A stretch of 64,000 nucleotides of DNA from Hymenolepis diminuta (GCA_900708905.1 CAADRB010000031.1:2304377-2368376), one strand, 5' to 3'. Numbered from the stretch's first letter, positions 1-13,500 are shown. Translations and numbers: made by a program. The notes: generated by a model not told the origin, from the sequence alone.

Positions 1-2666
1 AGCAAGAGCTGGTGAATGACGCAGTGTCTACGCATGTGTGAGTGGAAATACAAAGGCAATTCATGAGCCGGTTGGGCAGGAACGTGCGTGAGGATATGAG
101 AGCAGGCGTACTTTTAATGAAACGGGACGCGACAAACGCGTTTAAACATGACAGATAGGAGTATTGCGTCATAAGGACATAAAGAGGTCACAGAGGCTTC
201 CTGGACGAAAAATAAAAGTATCTTCATAGGGAATGCGAATAGAGTAATTCCGGAAATAAATAGTCGTCCTCACATGTAAGAGCATTCGCCTCCTCAACTA
301 CTGGTAAATAAATGAAGTGAAATGTCAAGACCAACCTTTTCACATTAAATAATGCCGACCACTAAACGTTTAAGTATCGTAAGCAAAACCGGGAAAGAAT
401 CGCGAAATTTGAATTTCTGGAAGTGAACTGTCCATTAGGTAAATACTATACAACTCGAATCCAAAAATCAAATGAAGTAAGACTCTTTAGATACCTTGAC
501 GCTAATCTCTTTATCTTTTTGATCCCCTCTCATTCATCATTTGTCAGACTTACTGCTTTTCGACGTCAGGTGCTTTCCACAACTACAAATCGAAATTTGT
601 TAAAATTACTGTGTAAAATAATAGAACAATAACCAATTGCTAAGTACATCATCCATTACTTATGCGAGAGGAAAAAATTGTAAAAATGTAAAAATGTAAA
701 TTCCTTAGTTCTCCACTGATAAAAGACGCTGTAACTATGCCTATTTGTTTAAGCCTATACCGGTTTTACTTTCGCTAGTACACGGGTGTTGTATTCTGCT
801 TTGGGTTATTGGCTTCTCTGGTAAGTTGCTATATTACTGAGTTTTCTAGACTAGTTCGTTCTGCGAGATTACTATTGAGGATTTCAATTTGTTAACTCAA
901 TTTCGGCACTATAGTTTAGGACATTGGTGTGAAGTGTATTCACAATGTGACTATTCTAAAATGGAGAGGATTAAAGTTCGTACAATCGAAACTTACTAAA
1001 GAGTGTGAAATGATTTAACCATAAGTCGTAAACTAATTTTAATTATGTAGCAGGCTTCATCTAATCGCAAGGCGATGGGAGCATATAAAAAAATTGCACG
1101 AGAAAAGGTAAAATAAGCATGATTTTGCTTTAATGATTTAAAGGTTTTACCACGTAGCCCTATTCTATCCGTAGCTAAATGCTGTAAGCGGGTATGGTTG
1201 CGGAAATTAGATTAAGGTGCGATAGTGAACTCTGTTATAATAAGGTCATGTTCATTTCTTCATCCTGCTAGTACCTTGGCTATCGGAGGAAAACAAGAAT
1301 CTAGAGTGATTGACAAATCATCCAAATTTATCAACTGATCAATAAACTCTGGACGTTGCGAATATGATTTCACTCAGGAAATGGAACAAATCCTCAAATT
1401 TGGACATTAGAACATAAGAACTGAAGTAGTGACTATACACAGGGATTATGGTGCGAACCTACTCAGATGCCTTCCTGCGATGAAAAATTCTAAAATTCAT
1501 CCGCTTTGCCGCAGATATCAGTGGCAAATAAAGAGACAATAGAAAAGATCTCGATGTCACAAAAATGAAAGATGAATAATCATGTCCTGATTGTGAGGTC
1601 TACCTAATCAATGTACTTCCTTGAATCGTTAGCGGCATGTAATGAATGTTCTGATGTTATTAATCACCACTCTGAACACTTTCTTCAGTCACGCCTTCAA
1701 AATCAATCAAAACCCAGCTTTAAAACAAGGCCAGACGTAAAATTTACCAAAAGCCTCGAGTAAATCAGATAGTTCCATAATCTAAAAACCGACCCAGAAA
1801 GTTACGAATGTAGAGGAGTATGCGTGTGAATTTTAAATTAGGAATTTGTGAAGTTTGCAGTTTTGCAGTGAAAGTTTAAGCATGCACGTAATACAACACC
1901 ACTTATACAGCAAAAATAGGCTGCTTTTAGAGTGAAAAAAAAACGTAAATGAGACCCATCTGATTGAAGCATTGCTCGTCTACACCTACGTAATAACTGA
2001 CTTTAAATGCGCATCGACAATCAAAACTCAGTTCTTCACAATAATAACAGGATGAAATATAAAAGAAAAAATAGCCATTATTAAATTAGTTTAAAGGTGT
2101 AAAACTACACTTTATCAGACGCCTTGACTCCTTTTTATAGAAATAGTAGCGCATTTTGAAAAAGATTAAAGGAAGGTAATTAAAATTTGGAGTACGCGAA
2201 AACAGGATTTGCATTGTGAACTCATGAGCCTTGCGTGGACCCTCAAAGCCAAGTGACATGATAGAAACAGACATAAGAAGTCAAAAGTGTACAGCCCTCC
2301 TATAAGTATATTCGGAAAGTGAGATTTGAATTGAGAAACATCACAAACATATGTTAAGGTCATTGATTAGATTATTGCTCTAAAAATTAAATCACTGTTT
2401 ACATTTAAATCCTCTTTTCATTTATTTATATGTACACGGGCAACAAGAATCTAAATAGAGACTAGATCAAACTGAGTTTACACAAACAAGTAGTGAATTT
2501 GGCTAGTTAACGAAAAAGTGTATAATTACACGCTTAAATTGTCTTCGCTTAAAACTAACTTTAAAAGAGTTCGAAACCAGAATTTAAAACAAAAAAAATG
2601 ATTTTAGTGAGGGAAGTTTCTCCAATTTCACGTTAATAATATATAAAGAATAGGATTAGGACTTAC
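1..2666. other. Unassigned AT-rich DNA left of the EPT1 exons
   Basis: No exon could be recognised here on either strand. It is downstream of the last EPT1 exon found, so it is either a long intron of that gene or intron plus 3' sequence. I looked on the minus strand for the missing EPT1 C-terminal segment (the last transmembrane helices and the conserved HIHYG region) and did not find it. Two repeat fragments similar to DNA at 10.5 kb lie near 290-560 and 1330-1420. Confidence 0.6.
290..560 (+). repeat. Dispersed repeat family 2, copy 1
   Basis: Shares ordered matches with 10537-10810: AAATGAAGTGAAATG, CGAAATTTGAATTT, GTAAATACTATACAACT and AATCCAAAAATCAAAT followed by AAGTAAGACTCTTT. No coding content or terminal repeat was recognised. 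Confidence 0.55.
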
Positions 2667-4104
2667 AATAATATTCGCAGCTAGAGTACCTCCACACAGA
2701 AGAAAGAGCCTAGGTGAATGAGCCATAACATCTGTCGGTGAACGCAACATCCAAATCCAAGAGGTGACAAAGACGAAAACCGTCCCAACAAGAGGTCGCA
2801 CCAAGCCATCCCAAGTGGGAACCTTTGATCGATCTCGGAAACAAGCTATCACGATATTAACGACGCTGATTGGAATTGCAAAGAACCAGAAAACACCTGC
2901 AAGCAAGAGAAAATAATATCAAACCAGTTCATGTAAACCTATATCATTCTGCTAGTTACTTCGCTATTAAAAGACAAAATGTATCAGTTCCAAATCGCAG
3001 CTTATGCGAACTAATAGTTCTATAAATCTAAAGATGATAGTAACACCACCACCACTACCTAATCTTTTGAAATTGAGAAATTTAGATACGTGGCTTCCTG
3101 TAATGTCAGAACGTAACGGTCCCAAAAGTCCCAAATATGGTTAGATTTGAAAAGACCAAGGTCAAGAGGACTTTTAACTTTTCAGAAACCAAGCCTTTAA
3201 ATTTCACACAACTCAACTTTTATACCAGGTGTAAATAATCAGATGGCCTTAATGATCAAACAAATAAAATTTAAAAAAGACGATGAGTGGAGGAAATTAA
3301 ATGCTTACCATGGGCAAAATAGGGAATGATTTGAGGAACGGTCCTTTTGAAAAAAGGGAGGGGTTTAAGCCAAATTGAAGGAGATGCAATGAATGTAACA
3401 AGAAAGAGAAAGACTGTCGCCTGAAATATAACGCAAAGTGAATAAAAAGGCGAATTATATGGGGGGCCACATTTTAGGAAACGAAATTTACAACTTGACC
3501 AATATCATAAGACCAAGGGAGATAGAGAACACCCGTGATAGATTTTTCCCAGTGAGCGAGAAGGAAACCAATAATGATAAACCATTCACAATAAAATAAA
3601 ATGCTGGATTCAATTTGGCCAGCAAAGAGAGAGAATAAAATGGGTGGAAAAAATGCAGCTGTCCAGGCATCACAACAGTGATCCATTAATTCTCCAAGAG
3701 GAGATGAAAGACCTAGTCTCCGTGCTTGTTTACCGTCAATACCATCTATTTATATAAAAATTTAAGAAACCCAAATCAAATTACCTAAAGTATGAGATAG
3801 AAACGTTAAAAAAGCTGAAATTAGCCAGATAAAGCGTGGAGTTTCGTAAGGAGATTTGAGGTCCCAATCATATTTAGTAAGGATGAGGAAATTAAGGACA
3901 GTAAGTCCGAACCCGAGAACGGTGAGGGTATTGGGAGCCAGCCATCTGGGACAGTACTAAAAGAATAATGAAAATACTAGAACATACATGTACTATATAA
4001 TTCCAAAACGGATGCATAACATAGTTCGAGAGAGGACTGGTGTCGATGCAAGCATACTTGTGGCTCCGAGCACCACGCTTCATTTGCTCAGTAAAAACTA
4101 ACAT
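2667..4104 (-). CDS. SELENOI: Ethanolaminephosphotransferase 1-like (EPT1/SELENOI type), 3' incomplete
   Basis: Transfers phosphoethanolamine from CDP-ethanolamine to a diradylglycerol, the last step of the Kennedy pathway in the ER membrane. Five exons, in coding order: 4104-3988, 3956-3785, 3745-3492, 3420-3309, 2896-2667. All have GT-AG borders and phases agree, giving 295 residues of about 390. The N-terminal [11 protein letters not shown] resembles SELENOI rather than CEPT1/CHPT1. The CDP-alcohol phosphotransferase signature is complete at residues 100-122: D100 G101 x2 A104 R105 x8 G114 x3 D118 x3 D122, where the Asp residues bind metal. Hydrophobic helices follow, with [14 protein letters not shown] matching the family. 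The first two introns are only 31 and 39 bp. The start is ATG at 4104, which opens the conserved N-terminus; a second ATG lies seven codons in. The C-terminal exon or exons, which carry selenocysteine in vertebrates, were not found. Confidence 0.9.
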
Positions 4105-7100
4105 TTTATACTAAATAATTTATCGTCAAAAGGTGACAAATTTATCCAAGGGGTCCCAAAAACACGTGTTTACGGCTAAATCGTCCTTGTGATATGACCA
4201 CTACGGTTTCTTAATAAGGTACAAATTTTGAAGTCAACGTATGAATTAAAATGCTGAAGGTTTCTACGGTAAATATAAATTTCTTATTTTTATTGTTTTA
4301 AATAATTATTTTAGTCATTTTAAAAGAAAATTACGGTTAGTAATATATAACTGATGAATTATTGAGGAATGATGACTTTCCTAACCTGAAAAATTATATA
4401 GCCATGTTTAGAGCAAATAGTTAAGATGTTAAAATGCTACAATTATGTAATCATAGCATTTGTAATTCATCACACACCAGTCCTTCTTACTGAACTAGAT
4501 GAAGAAATTTGATACCTATAAATGAGTTAATCATTGATATTGTTATTGATAAATCACTATAATCTGAATCAGAAGTAGGGAATCTCAGAATACCACATAA
4601 TTAAGCTGTATAAAAGCTATTTTTGAGCTAATCATGAACTATCGCAAATTGTCCAAGTATTGAGGCTTTCAAAAGATTATTCATATTGTTGTTTTTTTTG
4701 CAGTTATTGCATATATGTATTGAATGAAGCAGTTATTCAGTTGATATAATCACTCTCAACCGAAAAATATTTGCGCTTATGCAAACCAAGTTAATTTATC
4801 AGTAGTTCTAGCGAGAGAGAATAAAAATTCGAAGCAGTTTCACATGACTGGTGGGATTTTATCATCTCTGACTTAATTGCATAAATTCAGAGTACCGAGT
4901 TTGATGCAAAAATCAAAGATTGAAGAGAAATGGTAGTCAGCGAAGTAATTTTAAGCTTGAAGAGTTTTATACTTTTCAATTTATTTGAGCTGCTTAACGC
5001 TTGGTATCGATTAATGCAATTATTTTATCTCAAATAAATTACCGCAACCATTGGTTTACAGATCGAGTATTTCAATAGCACACTTTATTATTTTTTCGAC
5101 ATTTTGACTCAGTTTTTTTTCATTCTAATAAATCGGTACAAGTTTACTGTATAAAATAACTTCTAACTATTTTCTTTTTTAATTAAGGTTTTAATTCCAT
5201 ACCAAATAAAATTATTGAAGGCCTAAATGGAGATTGTTAATACTTAATGATCGCGGAGGAGGAGCAATCACGAAATATTATTATATTTCTCTGTAAAACT
5301 TTATAATATAATAACGAGATTTGGGCAAGAGGCCATGGAAGAACGTATAAATGAAATTTGCGATAGAAGACTATATATAGTTTATTTCGGATTATGAGTT
5401 AAAATGTGAGCACTCAAGGTTCTATGAATGCATACACCTGAACGAATTCATGTCCAGTAACATGAAGAGTGGGCATGAATGCCATAAAATACTCAAAGGA
5501 GATGTACAGTGATGCTAGAGTACTATTACAAGCTATTCCACCAATTTTTATATACACTGAAAAGAAAATTATTTTTGATATTTATATTTGATAAATCTGA
5601 GTTGTAGATAGACAATTACCGAAATCATTTATGACTACGTTTACAATAGATAAAATCTTTTATGATTGCTATGGCCAACAGATGTCTGTCAACATCTGGC
5701 GGCGATTAGAAATGATTGATTGGCGAATAGATCTCCACTATGATATCCACAGGCGATTCGGCTGTGTATTCGCGTGTTTGCACAGAGATACCTAAACAGG
5801 TGTTTATCGTCATGCCGAGACTCTGACGACGGGACATGACTGACGTCTAATGAAATTTTAACAATTCTCTTAGAAGTCCAACTGGATGCCGTTAAGTTCA
5901 ACTAGCCACTAGCAGAGCCTTCTAGCATAAATTTGTCCTCGAAATTGGCTGGGCTATGTCTAAAGTAGCGGGAACAAAGAAGATATCGTGTGGACAGAGT
6001 CTATTACAAACGACGGCTCCTGTCAACATGCCCAGTCATTAACTATAATCAGAGCTACGCTGTATTATTATTATTATTGATTAAAGATTGGCTGGGATGA
6101 CCTCTGTATGCACGTCATACTTGCTTGCTACGCGATCCTTAGTAAGACCGCACTTTCCAGAATGCTCAAGCACGCGTGAGATTCCCTTGATCGGCCTTGG
6201 TAGTGTTGTACACTCCACAAAGTATAATCCACTATTCACCTATGTGACGCTGATGTACATCAAATCAATGAAGTACTTAATTACGTTCTTATTTGTAAGA
6301 GTGTCGATGCAAGTAGGATGGAGAAGAGTGATCTATATTATTTTTTCATTTAACCCCATTTATAACAATGTTATATGTTTGAACATCAGATTCGTGAGGA
6401 TATATTAATTGTTCTTCTGGCTATAACACTATTTTGCCTTCCTTACACAAAATCTTGTATTACTGCAAGGAGTCAACTAATATTCACTTTAATGATCTTC
6501 CTATAACCAAATAAGTTTATGCATGAAAATTACTAGAACATTACATTCTATTTGAGATTATAGCGCTTTTGTAAAGGAAAAAACACAATCCAAACAGTCA
6601 TTGCCAAATCAAAATCAAAATATGCTGTATTATTATTTTTTAGCAGTTTTTTATTGCAAAATTATGCGACTTTGATTAAATAAAACCTTAATTTTGATAT
6701 TATAAAACTAACTTCTAGAATTAAATTATTATTTTTTAAACCTTTAAAGTAATTGGTAATGATATTTATTATTTGTGTATAATTTCGTTACTAATAATTT
6801 AGAATATAAGCAGATACATTTTATTCTAAACTTGGAAACGGCTAGTTATCTGTTAATATCAGCAGCATTCTACCGCCCTTATTAATTTGTCTGCACTAGT
6901 CTCCTGTGTTTTCATAAATGTACGTATTTTTAAGGTTGAAGCGGTTATGATTTAGTATTAAATCCCTTTTAATTATTGCTGCTAGAAAATTCCATTTATC
7001 GGTTACGGATTTAAGTGTTAGCTAATGTTTTAAAGAGAAATTTGGAATATCGGGGGTAACGTTTTTATCGGCGCTGCTTGCAATATGCGTTTATTTATGA

Positions 7101-7119
7101 TGAATTCCCCAAATTTCAG
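4105..7119. other. Divergent intergenic region between EPT1 and the WW-SRI gene
   Basis: About 3 kb of AT-rich DNA between two genes transcribed away from each other, so promoters for both probably lie here, but I cannot point to a specific element. A short ATT triplet run is at about 6064-6081. Open frames at 5689-5901 (minus) and 6088-6408 (plus) have no recognisable domain. No SET-domain exon was seen here. Confidence 0.5.
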
Positions 7120-7560
7120 AACAAATGTCCAGAAGTCCATCGAGACATAAACGTTACTCTCGACGCTGTGACATTGTTAACGGAAGTTTCTCGTCAGTCT
7201 CCAAAACAATTCATCGATATTCAAGAGATGTGATATATTCCTCTCGTAACCACGAACGCAACAAACGTCGTCTTAGTAGCAGACGCTCACCAGAGGAGGA
7301 TGAACAGGTCTCTTTCACTAAGCATCGACATCGTAACCACTCACACTCCAGATCACCTCGTAGTCATCATCGTAATGTAAATAAACATTCCAGCAGGAGT
7401 AAAGAGCCTTCCTTCTCTCTATCTATTTCTCCTGATGCAGTTCAAAAATTGAATTACGTCAACAACAGAAAATCCTCAGAAACTTTCAGTCCTTTCTTAT
7501 CTTCACCTCGATCTCCTAATTCCTCTTTTGGAAATTCACTCTTTGATGATATTCAAGAGC
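7120..7560 (+). CDS. First coding exon of the WW-SRI gene (SR-rich)
   Basis: An acceptor ending in TTTCAG at 7119 precedes a 5-nt leader and ATG at 7125. The exon encodes 145 residues with many RS, SR, SP and HR pairs, like splicing-factor or transcription-linked low-complexity tails. It ends in phase 1 at 7560, directly before GCAAGT, a perfect GC-type donor. Joining to 11577 completes a Gln codon and continues with PKYPHLQVPPEE. GT donors of the same phase exist earlier in the exon (after CAT C at about 7332 and 7370), but they would discard downstream sequence that still reads as coding. Confidence 0.7.
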
Positions 7561-10500
7561 GCAAGTTATCTCTACTTTATTTTATATTTTTATTTTAATT
7601 ATATTTTGTGTTTTGATTGTTATTTTGCGATTTTATTGCGCGCTTTTCATTCTTATTTGATTTCATTTAATTAGGATATTTTCACTTTTCTTTTGTAACC
7701 ATGAGACTGAAGTAGCTTGATTCATTGTGTATTGGGCTGGGTTTGATTTGGTTTGAATGTTAAAATCTCAGTTTTAGTGAATGCATTTCAATGCTTTTCG
7801 TTGTATTATTACTGCCAGAAGTGGTTAGTTTCTATTAAAGAGAATTTATGGGAAAATACGCTTGTCACCGTTTTTCCGTTGTGTTATGTTTTCCTAATAG
7901 CACATATCATTCTTTTATCTCATTCTAAAATCTTTCTAACCCACTTTTTGATATAACTCTAAGGGACTCAATATGTTAGTGGAAATAAAGGAAGATACTT
8001 ATACTTTGAAAACTTCCTCGATTTATTGAATGAAGGTGGTTAACCTACTCGTCTACGAAGTCAGACGTCACGGGTTCAATACTAGTTGGTTAACAGAATG
8101 GTCAACCTGCTCGTTTAAGTTCATGTATTAATTCCACAAGAAAATTGTCTGCCTTAGGGTAGCTAACGAGCTTTAAAATGTATAGGGTAAACTGGCGTCT
8201 TTATCTCCATTTATAACAGTTCCTCACTATTTTATTTTAAGCCGTTATTGGTTTCCCGACCCATAGTTGTGGTTTTTTCGTCATTACTATGACAATGAAT
8301 CATGCTAAGATTTAATAGTTCACGTTCACTCAGTACGCTTGATTTACTTTGCTGTCTTCATATTCTAAAATATCTTTTTGTTCCTGCAGTTGTCGTTTTT
8401 TATAATTTGATCTTTCCGTAAAGGTGCAATACAAATATTGTTAGTAGTGATGATAATTTCTATTCACAAATTTTTGCTTACTGTATTATCGGTTTCCCTC
8501 TTTTTTAACGGCCCCTTTTTAGGATTGTAAATGACGAATCATTTTTAAATGCAGACCTCCTAATTATTAATATGTACTGAGTGCTTTTAATAGCCATACT
8601 GTCTCCTTTGTGACTGTTTTCATTTTAACTGATAATTTTGCCCATAAAAACTAATTTATCATGGCATTCAATGACATTGCTAAGGATCAGCCTAATAGTA
8701 ACCTCAAGTCGATTTAGGAAAGCATTTTAAACGCTCATCTTAGGCAGAAGTTTAGACTTTTTGCCTATTGTATGATCGGTATGATCGTAGGTTTAAGCAG
8801 AACAATTTTTCACTCCACTCACTGGGTGGGCACCGATGGGCATCGAAGTCGTAGTTGTGTGCGCACCGTTGCACCATCGGTGCACTAAAGTCACATTAGT
8901 GTCAACTTTCTAGGTCTTCAGTTTTCAAATGACCATTTATCATTGATTTCCAATTAATATTAGAGGTAAGTACATTTAATGTTGTTCAAATCAATTCTTG
9001 ACGTTGAAACTGTATTAAGTATATGATTTCCGAACTTTGATGTACTCGAGTTTTGCTAATGCTTAGTACCCCACCGCTATACTTCCCATAAATATTCTTT
9101 ATGCAGTGTTATTCACTGCCTATTTAAAGTATTGTTATCATTCTTTTATTTTCGACTTTGGCCAGTGTAACAGATAATTGCTTACAAGTCAGTAAGATGG
9201 ATTTCCGAATGCTTATTGATGGTATAGCGAACAGCACTCGTTTGCGAAGTCCTAGGTCACGAGCTCAATGCATATAGTTTCACACCTCGTGAGCGGAATA
9301 GCTAGCCATAGTTTTAAGATCTTCCTGATAAAAGGCATTACAATTTTCGAATTTCTCACCATGAGGATCTACGATGCTACTCATTTGCCCAAGATTATAT
9401 TGGAAAACTTTCCTTAATGAGCCTGAAGTTATTTTAACTTTCCTGAACCACATTTTTACTTCCTTTTGGTCGGTATGGCTATAAATTTTGCGACTTGTCT
9501 AAGATTACTTTTTGTTCAGCTGGTACAATAATACATTGTCGATGGTGAAATATTTCTATTCAGATACCTTTTCTGTAAGCCGAATGTCTTTATAATGATG
9601 GGTCGGCCGGTACCGTATATTTGCTGAAAGCAGAGTTTTTTTAAAGTCAATTTTATAGTTAAATCCTTTCTTAAGTCTCTATTATATTACAGCTTAGCCC
9701 ATGTTCTGTTCAATCCATTTTAGAATGTACTTCAAAATACCATCTTTACATAGTACATAAAAGTTTTAATAAGTTTTCGATTTCACTGTGAGTAGATTAA
9801 TATTCTGAAAATGATTTTATTCTTTGCTAAGATTTGTTAGGTGCTGTATCTCATAAATATACATTGTCATTTCTGGCCAAATTTCTGTAAATCTGCCACG
9901 CTTGGAATGGATTCTTTGTCATAAAATAAAAGCAGCTGTTGTTTTTTCTTGAATTCTTTACCGTAATCTAATCTAATTTCTAATCGAAGTTAATTACAGA
10001 TTACCTTTCTTGGGGGTCAGTTTAATGCTTTTTTCTACACTTTGACTAAATGGACTTTGGAAATTTCACTTCTATTCACTGCTGAGGTTTAGTCCAACTT
10101 ATTTTCATGATTTCATTTATTGATAAAAGTTTGACGAGTCTAGCAATGACTGATGACGGAGTATTAATACTTGGACTTTTTTTAATTAGTCTTGCTCTCA
10201 ATCCCGAAACACGGAGAGAGAGAATATTAAATGTATGGTATTGTTGTTGTTGTTGTTAATTTAGAGCAAACAAAAGAACACACTTTAAGAATTTTCTTTT
10301 AAAGATAATGCCACTGGAGTAACAAATCGAATTAAGTTGAAAATTACACGAACTATGTTTGGGATCGAACTGTGGGAAAAGTGCACTTCTCCAGAGTTAT
10401 TGAGAAGTAACTCCCCGTCTTCAAAGTCGAATACCTTAATTATTAGTTAGTTTTTTATGCAAATTAATGAAAATGTTATCTCAGCTGTGTCTTGTTAAAA

Positions 10501-13500
10501 TCCAGTAGGTTGCTTAGTATTGTGTAAGATCATTCTGCTCCCCTAACCTTTGGAAGAAAAGAATGAAATGAAGTGGCAAGGCCGACTATCATAATTAAAC
10601 CACTGATCAATAAACATTGAGTGTCGCAAACAGGTATTTGCCCAGTAATCCAGATGACGAATCGTGAAATTTGAATTTTGAAATTAGAACTACCCAGCAA
10701 GTAAATGTTGTACAACTTAAATCCAAAAATCAAATAAAGTAAGACTCTTTGATATCTTAACCTTTAACATTCGTTTTATTCCTTCTCCTCTATTATTATT
10801 GACTTATTGTTAACAGATTTTAGTTACTTTCCCGCAGTAAAAAATCATAACATTGATGTGCGTTATAATAATGTAATAATGGAAATAAAAAAATGAGAAG
10901 ATACATGACATGAGGTTCGATTTGAAATTCGATTTGTACTTAAGCATTCACTGACAGTTTTATAAATCTCTCGGGATTTCATTTTGAAACCCGTGGTCTT
11001 TCATCTCTCTAAGCATGTACTTCTGTAATTATCCATGATCATACTCACCCTCGAACAACTCGATAAAGTGCCGATAATCTGATGCGTTCTTGAATGTTTA
11101 AGCGCCTTTACATGGAGTTATTTTTTAATTACTTTCTATAACGGACTAAAAAAATACATGTGACTTCGTTTACAGTTTTTCGCTCCTTCTATAAGATACC
11201 TTGCGTAAAACAAAGCACGCTATAAGTATGTCTGCAACCTAGCCGGACCGAAGTGAAACACACATGCCTGCACACAGAGTGGACCAGTGAAGAAGCCGAA
11301 TCGTAAGAGGTCAGTGGGGGTCATTGACTAGGCCGCCATATACTCAGCTTCTTCTCCCCCGCTTTTTGTGGGAGGTTTGTGGTCATGAGGCAAGATTGCT
11401 GTTTCCTCTCGTCAATTATGCCCATTGCTTCCTGAGTTTCATTATCATATTTCATATAGCTTATAGAATTTATGCCCTTTTATATTTACTTGCTTTATCC
11501 AAATGATATGCCTTAATAAAGATCTCTTTAGACCACTCTTCCCACACTTGTAATCCGATTTTCATTTGTTCCACAGAGCCAAAATATCCTCATCTTCAAG
11601 TGCCTCCAGAAGAAATCTACACTCCTGATGCTCTCTACTCCCTTCAGTTGCCTTCCCCTTTTCATCCTCACCTCCCGGTTTATCAACCGAAAGCATTCAT
11701 TCGAGGTCATGAGGAGGAGGCTGGAGACGACGAGGTCCCAATGGATCTCGCATCGAGTCTTTCCTTACCACCCCGTGACAAGGTGGACGAAACCGCCAAC
11801 CTTCTCCCCGTTGTCATTGTTAGGGATTACCACCACGGTCGCCCCTTTACTCCCCCTCCCCAAGAAGATGAAAAACCCAACCAGCAGCCAACCGATGATT
11901 CTGCTATTGCTAAAGAGGAGTAAGTGGTTCTATTTAGCATTACCTATCTCTTTGTGGAAATTTTGCTTCGTCACTGCGATATTGTTATGTATTCACGTAA
12001 GTTGCATTATGGCTAAAGTAGGAAGAAGGAAAAGTTATATAACTCAAGCGTCAGTCCTCGTATTAAGAGTATAGATTTGGATCGGTAGGAAAAATTTAGC
12101 TACTGTTTTAGCCACTGATTGCTCTCCCAAGAGTCTTTGAGCCAGGGCACAACTTCGTACAGATGCACTGTAAATATTCGATTTTGTTTCCTAACGATGT
12201 TATACTAGTCGGATGCATGGATTTTTTATGGTCTTAATTCGGTCTCTGGAATTTGATTTATTTTTTGTTCACTATTCAGCTCAAATCTGTTAAGGTTTGC
12301 TTGCTTCTTGCTATTTTGTCATCATTTTTCCATTTTATCCTAAAAGGTATGTGAATCTCCTGGAAGTATTTACGAATAGATTAATATAGCACATTCTAAT
12401 AGGTAACGGTTTACACAAAGACTTCCCAAGACTTTCTATTGGAGGAGTGGTAATACCGCCTGACTTGGGTAGAGAGAAGGTATTCTGAAGTTAACTAGAA
12501 TTAATGCAGCTGATCATCCTCATCACTATATGAACATTGGTTTTGCGACCTCTGACTTAACAGATGAGCACGTTAACCACTCCACATCTGGCACAATTTG
12601 ATTTAGCAGTTGTCATTTAGTTAATTCTAGAATATTCTATGATTAATTCTTTTCGCTTTTCAGTAATGCGGAATTCTCGGATGGTTCTTCGTTGACTGGG
12701 CCCTCTGCAGGAATTGAAGTTAGCAAAGCAACTAGGGTGTGTATATATTTGAGTATATTTCCCATGTGATCACTAATTTCTCGTTTATGCTTTATTTATT
12801 TCCTAATTTTCTGCACTATTTTTTAATCACAATGTACGGAACGAATGAATAGGCAGTTAACGGAAACAAATTGACCTGTCTTTACATGAGTTTATAGTTA
12901 TAAGTTAAGTAAAATAACTTTTTTAATATCGAATTTTATATGTAATCACTAATTTTAAAACAATGGAAGTGTCATTTACGATATTAGGGGTTTTGGGTGT
13001 AGTTTATGGTGTAAATAAGCTCCATTAGTATTTTCGAAAATGGCAAACTTTTGCTCCTTTTTGTTTTAAAATTTGGTCATCATCATTGAAAGGTGAATTT
13101 GCAGCAATTATTTCTGAAACAGGATATTAAAAATCATTATTAAGGGTGTTTTAACTGCTAGTTGCTTGAAAAAAGTCATTATTTTACTATCTTATTGGAA
13201 GTACAAAGAATCGTTTTTATGGTGATAGTATTTTGTATATCATTAACACTAAACGTTAATTAAACTTATTCAGGCCAATGTATATTTGAGCCTATCTTTT
13301 TATCGTAATAATAGAGAAGAAATCTTGAAGGATTCTAGATTTTTTGGTTTTTTTGCTCTTTTGATCAGCATCAAACTATTATTTTATAAATTAAAGCATT
13401 CTTGAATCTGTGTCATGCTATGTTTTTTTTTAATATTATATATATATATATATATATGCATATATATAATATATTTTTATATTAAAATAGGACTGTTCTT

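Larger units (their letters stand above)
7561..11576 (+). other. Intron 1 of the WW-SRI gene, repeat-bearing
   Basis: A 4.0-kb intron with a GC donor and a CCACAG acceptor. It holds three copies of the tRNA-like short repeat (8031-8115, 8811-8890, 9219-9308), a copy of a second repeat (10537-10810), and a third repeat (11227-11562) that ends just before the exon 2 acceptor. No coding exon was recognised inside. Confidence 0.6.

Noticed and set aside
11628..12074. A 148-codon plus-strand frame overlapping exon 2 of the WW-SRI gene
   Set aside because: It is in a different frame from the phase-consistent exon and runs through the GTAAGT donor into intron sequence.
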